The notes: a model not told the origin generated them from the letters alone. A DNA stretch of 64,000 nucleotides from Aspidapion aeneum (GCA_963576565.1 OY755046.1:64081379-64145378), one strand, 5' to 3'. Numbered from the stretch's first letter, positions 1 to 12,068 are shown. Numbers and translations: made by a program.

Positions 1-331
1 CCGGAAAAGGATGACCAACTGCAAAATTTTCTACACAATCCGAACGGTATTTAACAATCAAATGCACAATGGAAATTGAAAAACGATTCGGTCTTACCTT
101 TTTTGGATGTTCTTGTCAAACGAAACCACTGTATAGGAAACCTACAACACGGGAGAGTACCCAAATTTTAAGTCTAATCAATCTGATGCTACAAACTAAG
201 GAGTTATAAGAAGTTTGTATTTAGGAGTCGTAAATATTTGTAGTAACGATGAAGCATTAACCACAGAAGTTAACAAGATCAAAAAGAACTTACACAGAAT
301 GGTTATGCCGAGAAATTAGTAAGCTCAACGT
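1..331 (+). pseudogene. Penelope-like element RT fragment
   Basis: Degraded C-terminal part of a Penelope-like reverse transcriptase. It aligns by eye with 27510-27870: the same FLDVLV and RKPT-type words occur, with small deletions that shift the frame. The similarity stops near 331, where an RNase H LINE fragment begins. The left end is cut by the window. It is a dead copy. Confidence 0.75.
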
Positions 332-995
332 TCCGGCAAGGGTATTGGAAAAACTACTCGCTGGGATCATATGCAACAGTCTTCCAGCATGGGACGAAGA
401 AATTAGGAACAAAACAGAAAAGCGCATCTGCATTTGTTCAGACAGTCAAGCTGCGCTGAAAGGACTGTGCAAACTAACCATGTTAGTACAGGAGTGCGCG
501 GATGCACTTCAGGAGTTGGCCGAAGTAAGAGAGGTGGAGCTCGTATGGGTCCCAGACCACTTGGGAGTTCCAGGAAACGAGAAAGCGGACGAACTCGTTA
601 GGCGTGGATCCCGGCAGAAATGTGTCGGGCCAGAGCGTTTCTTGGGGCTCACAACAGGGCAAAGAAGTCGGCCCTAACAGAGTGGGCCCAGAAAAAGATA
701 CAAAAGAAATGGACCAACACAGGAAACGACAGACAGGCGAAGGAGTGTGATACAGCAACTCCCGTAGGGACTGGCTGCTCCGTAGAACACGAAGAGAGGT
801 GGGAGCCATAGTGGGAGTCCTAACCGGACACTGCGTCCTACAAGGACACCTGGCAAAGATGAGAGTGAATTAAAACGCGACGTGCGAGCGATGTTGGGCC
901 GAGGACGAGACCTTGGCGCATTTCATTTCATCATGTAAAGCTTATAAGAAGGCGGGCAGATTCCTTACCTAAGGAAGGAAGCATTAGGGGGGGAC
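332..995 (+). pseudogene. RNase H domain of a non-LTR retrotransposon, 3' end
   Basis: An open stretch at 345-677 encodes an RNase H core: [10 protein letters not shown], then WVPDHLGVPGNEKADELVRRG. The catalytic Asp of the SDS motif and the GNEKAD motif are visible. A Cys-rich tail follows in another frame ([17 protein letters not shown]) up to about 940. The 3'UTR is interrupted at 1005 by a foldback element and resumes at 2060 (ttggcg). Related fragments lie at 29049-30064, 35440-36530 and 60262-60705. Frameshifts make it a pseudogene. Confidence 0.8.
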
Positions 996-1004
996 GCCCG
1001 GCGG

Positions 1005-2059
1005 CGTATTTACGTTTCCGTGCTGATTTCACGGCAGCGCTGTTTTGAAATAGACACGTAAATATTGCAACATATTTGGTTACAAATGCGTGTTGATTTT
1101 AAGGCGCCGAGGCTCGAACAAGGCACGGATTTGTACTGAATTACGCAGCGCAGGGGTTTACTTATTAGTGCACATTTGAAACTTAAATTGGATTCACGTT
1201 GTTTATTAGTTTGATTTTGAGGTTATATGTTTTATGAAAATTATGGAGCAGTTTAAAAGTATTTGTACTAATATTACTCAAGATTTTGATATTCTGTAAA
1301 GTTTGAAGAACACTCTTCCATTAACTATACCTGCAAAGTTCAGTATTCATTGTCTTACACCGGCAACTCTTCTGTTATTAATAAATTTTAATGATTTAAA
1401 TGATTTTCACTTGATTTCTAACCACATGAAAATAGAAAGTTTCAAAAACCTAACCTAACGGAAGCTAATCAATCAAATCTAACCGAACCGAACCAAAGCA
1501 AACTAAACCAATAATTTTTTTCAAAAAAAAAACTTTCCTGAATTCCTACCCGGGATCCTAGAGGATGTGAATCCGAACTGAACCGATCCTAACTAAACCG
1601 AACCAAACCTAACCTAACCAAACTAAACTACAACACTATCCACACCCTCTAGGATCCCGGGAAAGAAGTCAGGAAAGTTTTTTTTAATTGTTGGTTCAGT
1701 TTGCTTTGGTTCGGTTCGGTTTGGTTCAATTCGGTTCGTTTCGGTTCGGATTCACATCCTCTAGGATCCCGGACAGGAAGTCAGGAAAGTTTTTTTTTTT
1801 TTAATTATTGGTTTAGTTTGCTTTGGTTCGGTTCGATTAGATTTGATTGATTAGCTTTCGTTATGTTAGCGTTTTAACGTGACAGTTGAATACGCTTTTC
1901 TAATAGTTTAATGAGCGATGTTCTCTTACAGATCCGTGCTCATTTTGAGATCAAAACTCTTAAAATCAACACGTATTTGAACCCAAATATATTGTAACAT
2001 TTCCGTGTCTATTTCAATACCGCGCCGACGTGAAATGAGCACGGAAACGTAAATACGCT
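1005..2059. mobile_element. Foldback (long-TIR) DNA element
   Basis: The two ends are inverted copies (left starts cgtatttacgtttccgtgct; the complement is at 2036-2057). The similarity continues inward, including arms around 1450-1560 and 1690-1875 that carry matching ctaggatcccgg words and GAACC-type repeats. The 9-mer GCCCGGCGG flanks it at 996-1004 and 2060-2068. The related LINE 3'UTR near 35525 has a single similar word there, so this looks like a target duplication. Long arms plus a 9-bp duplication resemble Mutator-like elements; that class is inference. There is no ORF of note. Confidence 0.75.
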
Positions 2060-2099
2060 GCCCGGCGGTTGGCGAATCATGGAACCAATTAAGTTTATA

Positions 2100-2590
2100 T
2101 ACGTTTTTATGACTTTAGAGGCTTTTTTTTCTGTATAGGCCATCGATTTACGGACAATTGCAAAAAGGTTATAAAAACGATCAATAAAAAATAATTCATC
2201 TTAACAACGTGACTTCAATATTTTTTGATTTCTTAGGTGGTCCTTTGTAGCGAGTTCTCAAAGACAATAAACGCGGGGATTTTAGCAATTTCCTTTCGAA
2301 CGATATTTTCATAACTATAAAATGCTTGAAGCGGAACGGCTATTTGGACGTTCCAGTGGCGCACACACAGGCGTGCGCACAGGGGGGTTCCAGGATGCAC
2401 GGGCCCCTCTAATATACCGGGTCAAAAAAAACTGGACATATTGTCACACATCTGTCTGCCTTTTGTTTCATTTATGGTAGTTTCCTTTGTATTTTGTAGA
2501 TATCGTCACTTGTATAAAAAGTATATGGTATCTCAGGCATTATCTTTAATTTCTCTTACTAATATCGTAAGATGAGATTTATATACCGTC
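2100..2590. other. No recognisable gene
   Basis: AT-rich sequence. I see no ORF, TIR or RNA gene here. Confidence 0.5.
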
Positions 2591-2594
2591 TCTC

Positions 2595-2755
2595 TAGCTT
2601 TGCAAGGGTGTCACATTAACCATTAAACTGTTCTGAAGAGTCCCTTAAAGACGAAACACTTAACTGTCAACACTTCATAGGTGTCCATTGGATTTTGCAC
2701 CCCCGTGAGTGTACACCTTTCGAGCTCCCCACGGAAAAATACAAGAGAAACAAAA
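2595..2755 (+). repeat. Dispersed repeat carrying a hammerhead motif
   Basis: About 150 bp shared with 44580-44740 in the same orientation: upstream tgtcac, the hammerhead core, then ggtgtccatt, cccccgtgag and cccacggaaaaata. The downstream part can also pair (ccccgtg with cacggg-type words). There is no coding potential. It resembles short non-autonomous retroelements such as retrozymes or Penelope termini; the class is not settled. Confidence 0.65.
2629..2672 (+). ncRNA. Hammerhead ribozyme, type I (candidate)
   Basis: Every core position is present. The 5' strand of stem I (2629-2632) pairs with 2669-2672. The core CTGAAGA is at 2633-2639. Stem II is gtc/gac (2640-2642 with 2650-2652), GAA is at 2653-2655, and stem III is aca/tgt (2656-2658 with 2665-2667). 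The cleavage triplet GTC ends at C2668. Short stems II and III fit minimal hammerheads known from Penelope-like elements and retrozymes. Activity is untested. Confidence 0.7.
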
Positions 2756-4640
2756 CCGTTCTAAACCGGCTTCTAAAGTTTTCTTTTTGAAAAGCCCAAA
2801 AAAATTAAGATTCGGACCATCTTTAAGGAATTTATACTCAGTTAAACTTTTGATGTTTTCTAAAGAAAAAATCAAACTTTGTATATGTTTATATAACATT
2901 TTTTACAAGAAAATAAATGTTCTATTTAATTTATTATTAATTTTAAAGAAAATAATTTTGTTTCTATAATATGACCCCGTATGACCCTTGTATTTTCAAT
3001 TAATTTTTGAAGCACGGCACTGGGCAATTACGGCAAAATCTCGACTCAAAAAATAAATTAATATCCGGGTCACAAGCTTCCATTAATTGTCGTCGGATAT
3101 TCTCGTATTTCTATTGTTTTTCCTCGTTGTTTTATTTTATTATTCATTTTTTTCTCGACCTTTCACCGTTAATTAAAAAAATTATTTCATTTGGAATTAA
3201 TTCTTCTCAATATTAATTGGATGGGAATTTTATCGTGTGATTAGTTTGTGCATGCATTCATGGGATTTTTAGCAAAAAATATTTTTTTCCCAAAAATATG
3301 ACTTTTTATAAGAAGGTACTTGTTTTACTTACATGAAATGTTTTTGTTATGATTATACTACTTTTTTTTGTACAATATTGATAATAAAATGTTTTACATA
3401 CATTGTACCTTTTACCTTTTTTTAATTTTGCTTTTAAAATGAATAAATTTTTATTTCTATTAATTTGTGCATTACTAAAAAATCCTTCCATTGCAATTCT
3501 ATCTCTGGTAGGTATGTAAATATATAAGGATGATTCTACAAAAATGGTGCTGTGGAGTGGGAATGCATATTTTTCAAACACAGACTGCAAATGAAGCATA
3601 GTTTTAGTTATAAGATTAAAAACGAAATGTTTTCTTTATGGAGCATTTGAGTTTAATGTATAAAAGTTTATAATTTTTTTTATTACAAAGCAAATACCTC
3701 ATTCCTCTGGTGTAGTCCCAAACCAAATATTAAAAACTCAGATTGAAAAAAATATCCTAATAAATAATATTTAACCAAGTCTTACCTATTTATAAAAAAA
3801 TTAATAAAACTTAAGTTTGCAGTCATATTTTTGAAAATCCGAATTTACATTTTCTCCGGAAAATTTTACAATTTTAAGCGTGCTCCATTTTTAATAACAC
3901 AATATTTGTAAATACCACCGGTTAATTTCTAGAGAAAGAGACGGCCCTGGATATCTAATTTACTTGTGAAGGTGACAAGTTGTGACAGATAATGTCAACT
4001 TTAGTTTGGTTTAAGTTATAGATTTTTTTATTTTCGGCAGAAAATTAGTTTTTTTCAGAGAAATCAAAAAGGAACGCTTCAATTATCATTCCACTGGTAA
4101 GTAAATATTCGACTGATATCAATAGTATAATATTTTTGTTGATTGTTTTAAAATTATAAGTATAGGAACTTTGTTTATGTAAAACTTAAGTTAAGTAGTC
4201 TACATAGATTTTGATTTAAATTGGAAAACCATTAAAAAAACTCATTCCTCTGGAATTTTTATAATACTTCCTAAAATTCGGGAAAATAAATGTTTCTTAG
4301 CTTACACCTAATTAGTTACATAAATTTGAAAAAAACAATTATTTACTGTGCCGTACTGTTATTTAACGGCAATGACCAAAAATGATATATTTATATAGCC
4401 CACTTTTGGTAGAATCATCCATAAACATTTTATTTTGTTACATAAAGTATTATTAAATTTTTTCATAGTATAGTTTTCTCGCATTCAAAAAGTCTTAACG
4501 CTCTACATCAATAAAGCCTACGACAAGCGAACCAAAGTAGCCGCCTGTTGGAAACTAAAAGGAAGAAGGCTATTTTTTATTAAGTAAGCTGGAAGTACAG
4601 TAGAATTTTCATAATCTATACATGAATAAGTTTCTATTGT
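2756..4640. other. AT-rich intergenic DNA
   Basis: No convincing gene. Short open frames here lack family motifs. A terminal word ttacatgaaatgtttttg at 3330-3350 matches the end of the MITE at 62932-63300, so a broken copy of that family probably lies here. Confidence 0.45.
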
Positions 4641-4915
4641 TTTATCACAGTTCCTATCAATCTGCCAAAGCTCACCTTTCTAGCGTTTCTGGAAGTAGGC
4701 AATGTTAATTTTACATAATTTTACATGTATAGGGTGTGTGTTAATTAATTTTGCAGTTTTTTGATTTTTTCCAAAGGCTTGGTCATAATTTCTATCAGTC
4801 TGCCAAATTTCAGCTTTGTAGTATGTCTGGAGGTATAGTAGCATTTTGATATACATTAGTGCGTAAGTGAGTGGCAAAAGTCTATGAAACTTGGAGGGAT
4901 TGCTAACCCTGTCCA
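4640..4915 (-). repeat. Dispersed repeat with internal subrepeats
   Basis: Contains words such as ctgccaaatttcagctttgt, acatgtatagg and cttggagggattg. Read in reverse it matches 62200-62830, where the same ~110-bp module is repeated several times. No termini are clear. Helitron-like origin is a guess. Confidence 0.5.
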
Positions 4916-5461
4916 GGTCTACGACTGCCCCAAGTTCAGAAGCAGAGTTATAGATAGATCAAATATAGGTTGAAATATTTCAAGAAAAAATGATACAGCA
5001 GTGTGCGGAAATTGGCTGATATATGGTATGGATGATTTGATAAAACAATTATTCAGAAAAAAAAATATTTTTTAATTATTTTAAATTTTTAATTAAGTGA
5101 TTGTCCTGTCGGTATTAATCAAGTCGAAAAATTAGCAATCATCAATTAGCAAATCTTGAAATTTGTCTCCGCCCACTTCCTACTAATAAAAATTTTAAAG
5201 TTCAAATCAACCCATATCAAATTTCCTTTTTTATTTGCAAGAACTAATTATTCTATTATAAAACCTTTTCCAATTTTGGCAGGACCACTTTTTTATAATA
5301 TGTAGCAGGAAATTTAACGGTGTTATTGATTGAAAAAAAATGTTGCTAGCCAAATTTCCTTATGGTTTGCCATAGATTTATACCGACAAAAACTAAAAAA
5401 TAGTAACTTTATTTTACCAAAAAAAATTAATATCTTCATTAGTTTTTACGATATAAATTAA
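4916..5461. other. No recognisable gene
   Basis: AT-rich sequence without ORFs or clear repeats, ending at the mariner-type terminus at 5466. Confidence 0.4.
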
Positions 5462-6930
5462 TATACAGGGTGTCCCAAATAAAAGCAACTACATGGCGAT
5501 TTCGGAAACGGTAAGAGATACGAGTTTGTTTAAATTAAAAAAAAGTTGCGCTATGAGTTTTTAAAATATCGAGAAAAAACTAAAAATTGTGTTTTTTGAA
5601 AAACTGAAATATCGCTGCTATCTTGCAAAAAAAATTTGATGAAATTTGGTAGTTTTTTATAAGAAACTACGGCCAATTGAATGACTTTAACAATTTTTTT
5701 CTAGGCTTTCTAGTTTTTTTGAAACCATAGCCAACTTTGTTATTTCTTGAGACCGCCATATTGGATTTATACTTCAATAAATAAAGCATAAAAGGAGCTT
5801 TTCAACCGTTTATAATAAGCTTATCTTTGGATGAAGGAAAATGTGAATTTATTTAAAAAATTATTTTTTACTTAGTTGGCTGTGAAACAAATGTCATAAT
5901 TGTGTTTGTTATAATACCAATGTAACTACCTTTCAAAATTTTTCCATTTATTTGATCTGGCTAAGAAATAATACAATTTCTAAAAATCTATCTTATTTCT
6001 GAAACAAAAGTTTGCATTTATTACTTAATTTAAAATAAATAAAAAAGCAAATGTTCGAAAATTCTACCGTTGTTATTCATGCAAATCCTGCATCGATGAA
6101 TTAGAGGCATACATGCATCTTTAACCATTTGTTCAGGAATTTCTTCTATGGCTTGAACAACGGCTGCCTCAAGTTCTTCTATCGTATTATGAGTAGTAGA
6201 ATAAACTTTATCCTTTAAGTATCCTCAAATACAAAAATCAAGAGGCGTAAGGTCCGGCGAACGTGCAGGCCAGGCAACTGGACCTCGATTTCCGATCCAG
6301 TTATTTTCATGTTCCTGATTCAAATAGTCGGTTATAATTCTTGCATTATGTGGAGGAGCTCCATCTTGCTGGAACCACATGTTTACTACATCTTGAAGAG
6401 GCAAATTTTTAAGATTTAAGAACGGATTTTCATCGGCCCAGTACACGTAGTTATGTCTGTTAAACACCCCGCAGTTTGTAAACCTGCTTTCATCGGACCA
6501 CAGAACCTTGAGCGGAAATTAAGGGGTTTTCTTGCGATTTTTGTATGAACCAATTGCAAAACAAGGTTCTTCTTTCTAAGTCACCATCTCGGAGTGCTTG
6601 ACTAATATGTGTTGCATATGGATGATACTTAAATTTTTTAAGAATTCTTTGTTCAGTTGATTTGGGTACTTCAACATTATTTTCCATTTCACGAAGGAGA
6701 TGCGGGGATTGTCAACGACACTTTGTAAAACCAGAGCTTCAATATTTTCATCAGGTTGTCGATTACGATTTTGTTTTTTAAAGGAACCATATTCAATTCA
6801 AGTATTTCTAAGTATTCTGAAGATTGACAAACCTGGTTGTCGTCTTTCTGGATATCTCTGAAAGTACATATCTCTTGATATAACAAATTTTTCTTTGAAT
6901 TGATGAAGGAACAGTTTTATCCATGTTTGC
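5462..6930 (-). pseudogene. Tc1/mariner-type transposase, decayed
   Basis: Minus-strand frames contain, in order: ERRQPG-type HTH remnant (about 6840), LWSDESRF with the first catalytic Asp (about 6500), MWFQQDGAPPHNA with the second Asp (about 6370), and ARSPDLTPLDF with the third (about 6240). This is the insect DD-D transposase family whose N-terminal HTH is often called DUF4817. At least three frame breaks and one stop separate the pieces. A terminus-like cagggtgtcccaaat lies at 5466; I could not find its partner near 7 kb. Confidence 0.75.
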
Positions 6931-7560
6931 TAAAAAAGAAAATAAGTTCTAAAATCTTTACGGCCTTCCCTTCTATAAGTAAATCTGTAATCTTGAAATG
7001 TTAACAAGACATTTACAACAAACTTAAACTAAACTAATACCCATATCGAATTAAATTTACAAAATAAGTAAGCTAATGCCCATAATACCAGATAATAATC
7101 AATAAGCAGAGTGCATGAAATAATTTATTTATTAAACACGTGTTAAAAAAGCCAAAGCGTAAATGGTAGCCTGCATGCATAAATATTCAAATATTATACA
7201 ATTTTCTCGAATAATTAGGAGCAATTAGCGGGAAAGCTATCATAACAACTTATCAATAGGCTTACCTACGCTATAATATTTTATTTATCACCTAGCGGTT
7301 TGCAAAATATTTTCTTTTGAAATTTGGAAAATTTTGGGCAAAAATATATAAAAAAAAAAATTGGTCTTAATTTTGTTCGTTTATTTTTTTATTTTTAACA
7401 CTTTTTGATGAACATAAACAGATCGTATTTGATCAAAGCTAAAATGTCAAATTCAAAATGGCCACTATCGAGCGCTTGTCATCCGCTATTTGGGTTTATT
7501 TGTCTCTTTGCCAGGTTTTTTTTAAATTAAATTTGGTATAATATATAACTGTTTAAAACT
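6931..7560. other. No recognisable gene
   Basis: AT-rich spacer between the mariner remnant and a LINE 3' end. It probably includes decayed mariner sequence, but no matching terminus is visible. Confidence 0.4.
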
Positions 7561-7564
7561 GTAC

Positions 7565-8420
7565 TACTACTATGACGGTGTAGAACGTTTTTCTACGTTG
7601 TCCGACGCTTTTTCTTCACCTCCTTCGATCCTGACAATCATCTTCTATCAGGTTTTTTTGACTCATTGTTACCATTCTAGTTTTGGACGCCCTCTTTTTC
7701 TGCGCCCTATTGGTTGCTATTCTAGGACCTGCTTTGGTAGTAATCTTTCGTTGTTCATCCGTTGTACCATATCAGTTGTCGTTTAGTAATTATTTTTTTT
7801 ATGATCTCATTTCTTATATGATCTGTTCTATATATTCTCATTGATCTTCTTATTGCATCAATTTTGACACTTTCCATGTTTGTTTTGCTATTTTCTGTTA
7901 CGCGACAAGGCTCTATTCCATACAATAGCGTGCTTTTCACCATTGTTTCATATATGTTAAATTTTACATTCATTTTGATCTCACTGCTCCATAAAATTCT
8001 GTTGACATCCAATAACCTATTTTGCTTTTACTATTATTTTTTCCAATCTGTTCCTGTCTGTTCCTGTCTTATCAAATGTGACACCCAAGTATACATACTT
8101 ATTGCATGGACATATTGTTTGTCCAATGTGTAGTTGTAACTCACTTAATTCGTTTCCAATACATAAGTGCTGTGTCTTGTCCACGTTCACTGTTAACCGC
8201 TACTTTTGGTATTATTCAGTTAACTTTCTCATCATATACTCCATGTCTTCTTTATTATTAGCTACAATTACTTGGTCGTCAGCATACTGTAGTGAATATA
8301 TGGTAAATCCGTTGTTAAATTGTATTCCCATGCCGTGCACTTTATTTTGAAAGGCGATTTCCAATTTTAATTTTAGATTTTTACCTTTTGTATAGTTCTT
8401 TTATCGCTTTTATGTATGTA
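7565..8420 (-). pseudogene. Non-LTR retrotransposon RT C-terminus (family B)
   Basis: Minus-strand frames show the thumb-like C-terminal region: FNIYETMVKSTLLYGIE, then MDAIRRSMRI-type and RQLIWY words, and upstream a YLGV-type segment. This pattern belongs to RTE-like insect LINEs. The 3' end is at about 7565, with a TAC-repeat tail. Sister copies are at 14095-15050 and 21236-23640. Frameshifts make it inactive. Confidence 0.75.
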
Positions 8421-8430
8421 TGATTGAAAT

Positions 8431-8654
8431 GTCGTCCCTAATTTTACAAAAGGGCGTATATCATTTTTTTTGGGTAAAATGCGTTGCTTTTTCAAATTAC
8501 AATGTGGCGTATATGTAGTTCTAAGTTACATCAGTGATATGAGAAATATAACCTCGGGCGTATATTGATAAGTTGGTTTCAGTAAAATATCAAATTGGCG
8601 CATATCATAAACTTTATTTTTTCATATACGCCCGTTTGTAAAATTAGGGACGAT
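8431..8654. mobile_element. MITE with ~30-bp TIRs
   Basis: Ends TCGTCCCTAATTTTACAAA and its complement (8432 and 8653). The inverted similarity continues to gggcgtatat. It lies at the edge of the LINE copy, whose sisters at 14860 and 23550 lack it. No ORF. Confidence 0.75.
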
Positions 8655-8960
8655 GTGTATTTTTGTTCTGTCCGTAACACAATAGCTCCTGAACCGCTGA
8701 ACCGAGTTTCATAAACTTTTCAGGTATAATAGTGTTGGACACTCTGACGAGCTGGTTAAAATCCATTAATGCTATTGACAGTTTTTTGACAATTAAAATT
8801 TTTTAAAAATGCTTACTTTTTAACGGAGCATCGCATCAGTATGAGGTTTTCGGAATATAGTGGACTACATTTTGCTCAATAATTTGATGAACCAAAAACT
8901 TCGTAGGAGCTTTAGTTTCCCAGAAACCAGGAAGGTATCAGATCCGTCAGGGATCCATTT
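8655..8960 (+). repeat. Dispersed repeat family R
   Basis: Shares ordered words with 10780-11140, 23641-23765 and 28560-28840: agctcc, tgacagttttttgacaatta, ggagc(a/g)tcgcatca, then gaagatatcagatcc at the 3' side. Non-coding. Class unknown; the constant 3' end suggests a retroelement tail. Confidence 0.6.
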
Positions 8961-9400
8961 ATTTATGTATTGAGGATATGAATGCAATTTTCCAATCATC
9001 AGGTACTGGATGTCCATTTATGCATTGATTGATAATAATTTCTGCCATTTTCAACAAAACTTTTTTTGGTTAGATGTCTTTTCTATAATCTCTGAGTACA
9101 ATATTAAAATGAGAAGGCAAATAAGTAGAAGAAATTATATAGATTCTTGTACTGACTCATCTATTGTATAAAAGTGCGCAAAAAAATAAAAATTACGTAC
9201 ATTATTATTCTAATTTCAGGAGTAGAATTATTTTTAATCATAGTCATCTAAAGTAGGTACTACAGGTACTTACTTTAAAAACCGTTCTTAGTGTTTTAAC
9301 ATCAGCGGGGTCTTTACAAAAATTATCCAAATATATTTTTAAATAGGTAGTCATCTTAATGTTGAAATACAATCGTTAAAAATTTTATTTTAAGTTGATA
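8961..9400. other. No recognisable gene
   Basis: AT-rich spacer; nothing identifiable. Confidence 0.4.
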
Positions 9401-9632
9401 ATAGGGAAACTGACAGCTGACCTCTGGAAATTGACATACCAAAGTCAACTTTAAAAATAAAGTAGCTAACTTTCATTTAATAAATACAGACACTAATAAA
9501 TCCGGTTCTTTAATACACAAAGACCGAATTTTAGAAGAAAGCAGCTGCTTTTTATATGTAAATCTGTTACAATACGGTCGATTTCAAAATAAGGTCAGGT
9601 TTTATTCCAGTCAGTGTCTATTATCTTCTACG
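9401..9632 (-). repeat. Dispersed repeat shared with 34035-34256
   Basis: Reverse-complement similarity to 34035-34256, including cagctgacctc, aataaata, actaataaatccggtt and atacacaaag. Its ends (gataataggg and tctattatc) are weakly inverted, so a DNA-element origin is possible. Confidence 0.5.
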
Positions 9633-10129
9633 TATTCTTTGATAAGGTCTGTGGATCTTAGACTGCTTAAAAGATTGAGCACAGGAAAATATCAGAAAAT
9701 CGTTTATAATTTAGCAACTAAAAATTCAATACTTTTTACAATTCAAAGTCTTATTGAAGTTATCATACTTGACAAATTGCCAAAACAAATATTCATTTAT
9801 GTGACACCTTAATATTCTTTATCTATTATCTTCTAACGTCCTGGCATTTCTTGCAATAATTCTTTTAATTTTAAAAACCTTGTTGCCCAGTTTTGAAGCC
9901 GACTAATTTTCAGTTGAAAATTTATGTTTGGTAAAAATTTGCGGTTTAGAAATGGAACTAAAAATTTTAAGCTTTATGTCAAAGAGGAGGGAACGAGCCC
10001 TCTGTCCCCCCTCCTGGATCTGGCACTGTATGTTTAGTAGGGAGTTTTTGGAAAGTTTAAAATTTTGACTTTTAGAAGCCGTTGATTGTGGTGGTAGTAT
10101 TTTACAACCACTATTACACGCCACTAAAA
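9633..10129. other. No recognisable gene
   Basis: Contains no motif-bearing ORF. The minus-strand open frame near 9903-10208 has no recognisable domain. Confidence 0.4.
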
Positions 10130-10770
10130 ATATAGGCTGGATACAGCAGCTAAAAATATAGGCTTGAGTGTGAACTGCACTAAAACTTAAATCATAACAA
10201 ACAACCAACCCATGAAAAAATGGAACTAGTAGAGGAATATGTATACCTGGGACAAATTAATACACTAAAACAAGAGACGAGTAAGATTGGCCTGGGCAGC
10301 ATTCGGTAAATTAAGCTACATATTAAAAAATAAAAAACATCCTCAGTATCTCAAAACGAAAGTGTATAACCAATGTATCCTTCCTGTACTTACCTATGGA
10401 TCCCAGACCTGGACACTTACAAAATCAAACATGGATAACGTAACAAAAGCTCAAAGATCAATGGAAAGGCAAATGTTACATGTAAAGCTAACAGATAGAA
10501 AAAGGAATGAATGGATAAGAAATAAAACAAAAGTAAAGAATGTTAGAGAAGAAGTAGCAAAATTAAAATGGAAATTTGCCGGTCATAACATCAGACAAAA
10601 AGACGATCGATTTAGAAAATAAAAGAAGTAGATGAAGAAACGATTTGAAGAAATATGCAGGAGCTAGATGGATGAACACGGCGACAGACAGAGAAGAGTG
10701 GAAGATATTGGGGGAGGCCTATATCCAAAAATAGATCGAAGAAGACTAAATAGATATAGATAAATTAGAC
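10130..10770 (+). pseudogene. RTE-type endonuclease-RT C-terminus (family A)
   Basis: An open frame at 10287-10622 encodes LSYILKN, CILPVLTYGSQTWTLTKSN, TKAQRSMERQML and KWKFAGHNIRQKDDR, the typical 3' part of RTE-like insect LINE polyproteins. An upstream YLGQI segment is in another frame. The decayed 3' end follows (aggagctagatggatgaaca) to about 10770. The RT catalytic region is missing, so this is a 5'-truncated copy. Confidence 0.8.
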
Positions 10771-10779
10771 GCCGTTCTT

Positions 10780-11140
10780 CCAAGAGTTTTTAAAACACAT
10801 TTGTCCGGTTGAGGATAGCTCCGAAATCGCTGGACCAATTACTGTGATGAGATTTTCATTAAAAATAGTGTTCGACACTGTAACTAGCTGATTATATTTT
10901 AGTCAAAATCCATTAAGGCTTATGACAGTTTTTTGACAATTAATAGATTGACAAAATGCTAACTTTTGAACGGAGCGTCGCATCAATATGCAGATAACAG
11001 AGCGTCGCATCAATACAGTGGAATTTTTTTAAAAATAATGTGTGCTTTCGTTTCCGAGATATTTACAAAAAACTGATATAGTGAAGTTCACTTAGACTGT
11101 GCTAATGGACTAGGAAGATATCAGATCCATCATGGTTATT
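10780..11140 (+). repeat. Dispersed repeat family R
   Basis: Second copy of the family at 8655-8960. It contains the uninterrupted target word agttcact at about 11093, which is split by a hAT MITE in the copy at 28560-28840. Confidence 0.6.
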
Positions 11141-11454
11141 TTAAATTTTTATGCCAGGATCCCAAACAATTATTACATTATTTTTCTTAACGGTTGGCTA
11201 AGATTGTCCACCCACCCAAGTTTAATGTCGATTTCAGATTTTTTTTACGGTTTTTTGAAGGACGGCAATTATTTAACATTTTATACCATTAAACTTTTAT
11301 TATTTTTTTCTCTCTCTAACGAAATTTATTTATTGCTTAAAAAAATCTTTGTCATCGGAGAGGTAAAATCAAGGTTGCCAACTAAAGGAAAATTTCCCTA
11401 TTTTAGGGAAATATCTACAGTTTACAGTGAAACCTCTTGTTTCCGCTGCTTGAG

Positions 11455-11572
11455 TTTTTCCGATATTAAATTTTTCAATGATCTTTTGTGCTGATAGATG
11501 TTCCTTCTCCGAAACGTTAACAATTTTCATTTTTTCACGTAAACTAAGAAGTTTTTTACTAAGCGCCATTTC
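11455..11572 (-). pseudogene. Tigger/pogo transposase N-terminal HTH remnant
   Basis: Minus strand from about 11569 encodes LSLREKMKIV, SEKEHLSAQ and EKFNIGKTQ, matching the CENP-B-type HTH at the start of Tigger/pogo transposases. The similarity ends after about 40 residues and the frame runs into unrelated sequence. A psq-type HTH of another protein is less likely. Confidence 0.5.
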
Positions 11573-11829
11573 AAAGAGATTTATTACTCCCTAACTGAAC
11601 ATTAAAAATGAAACACAGCAGTCCCGCCGAATAAAATATGTTGTAAATAAGACAGAAGTATTTGGTCTCCGCATTAAAATGGAAGAGGTAATTCCTCAGC
11701 TGCGGAGTGCGTTGATGCCAACATACTACATAATATTCATGCCCATGTCGGGCAGCACCTCTGTCTCGTTGTCAGTGGTTCGCGTCCGGTCCGGGGAGGT
11801 TTCACAATTTTGTAACCGAAACACAATTA

Positions 11830-11993
11830 CAGTGGCGTATATAGGCCCGGGCCCCCCCCGAAGCTAAGATTTTTTTAGAGAGTTTTCACATATTTTATGA
11901 ATACAAACATAAAATAGCATAAAATACGGCCTCATGAGATCTCGCCCTCCCCCCCCCCCCCCCCCCCGAAACTTTTTTCTATATACGCCACTG
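11830..11993. mobile_element. hAT-type MITE (CAGTGGCGTATATA family)
   Basis: 164 bp with ends cagtggcgtatata and its complement, flanked by a perfect 8-bp duplication cacaatta (11822-11829 and 11994-12001). The interior has a C-rich tract and aagctaagattttttta. The 8-bp duplication fits hAT. Sisters: 23330-23520, 61829-62024, and a disrupted copy at 48637-50051. Confidence 0.9.
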
Positions 11994-12068
11994 CACAATT
12001 ACATCTGTTTTTTTAAATAAATTTACATTTTGCTTCATTCAAAGATAGGCTTCTTATACATGGTTGAA

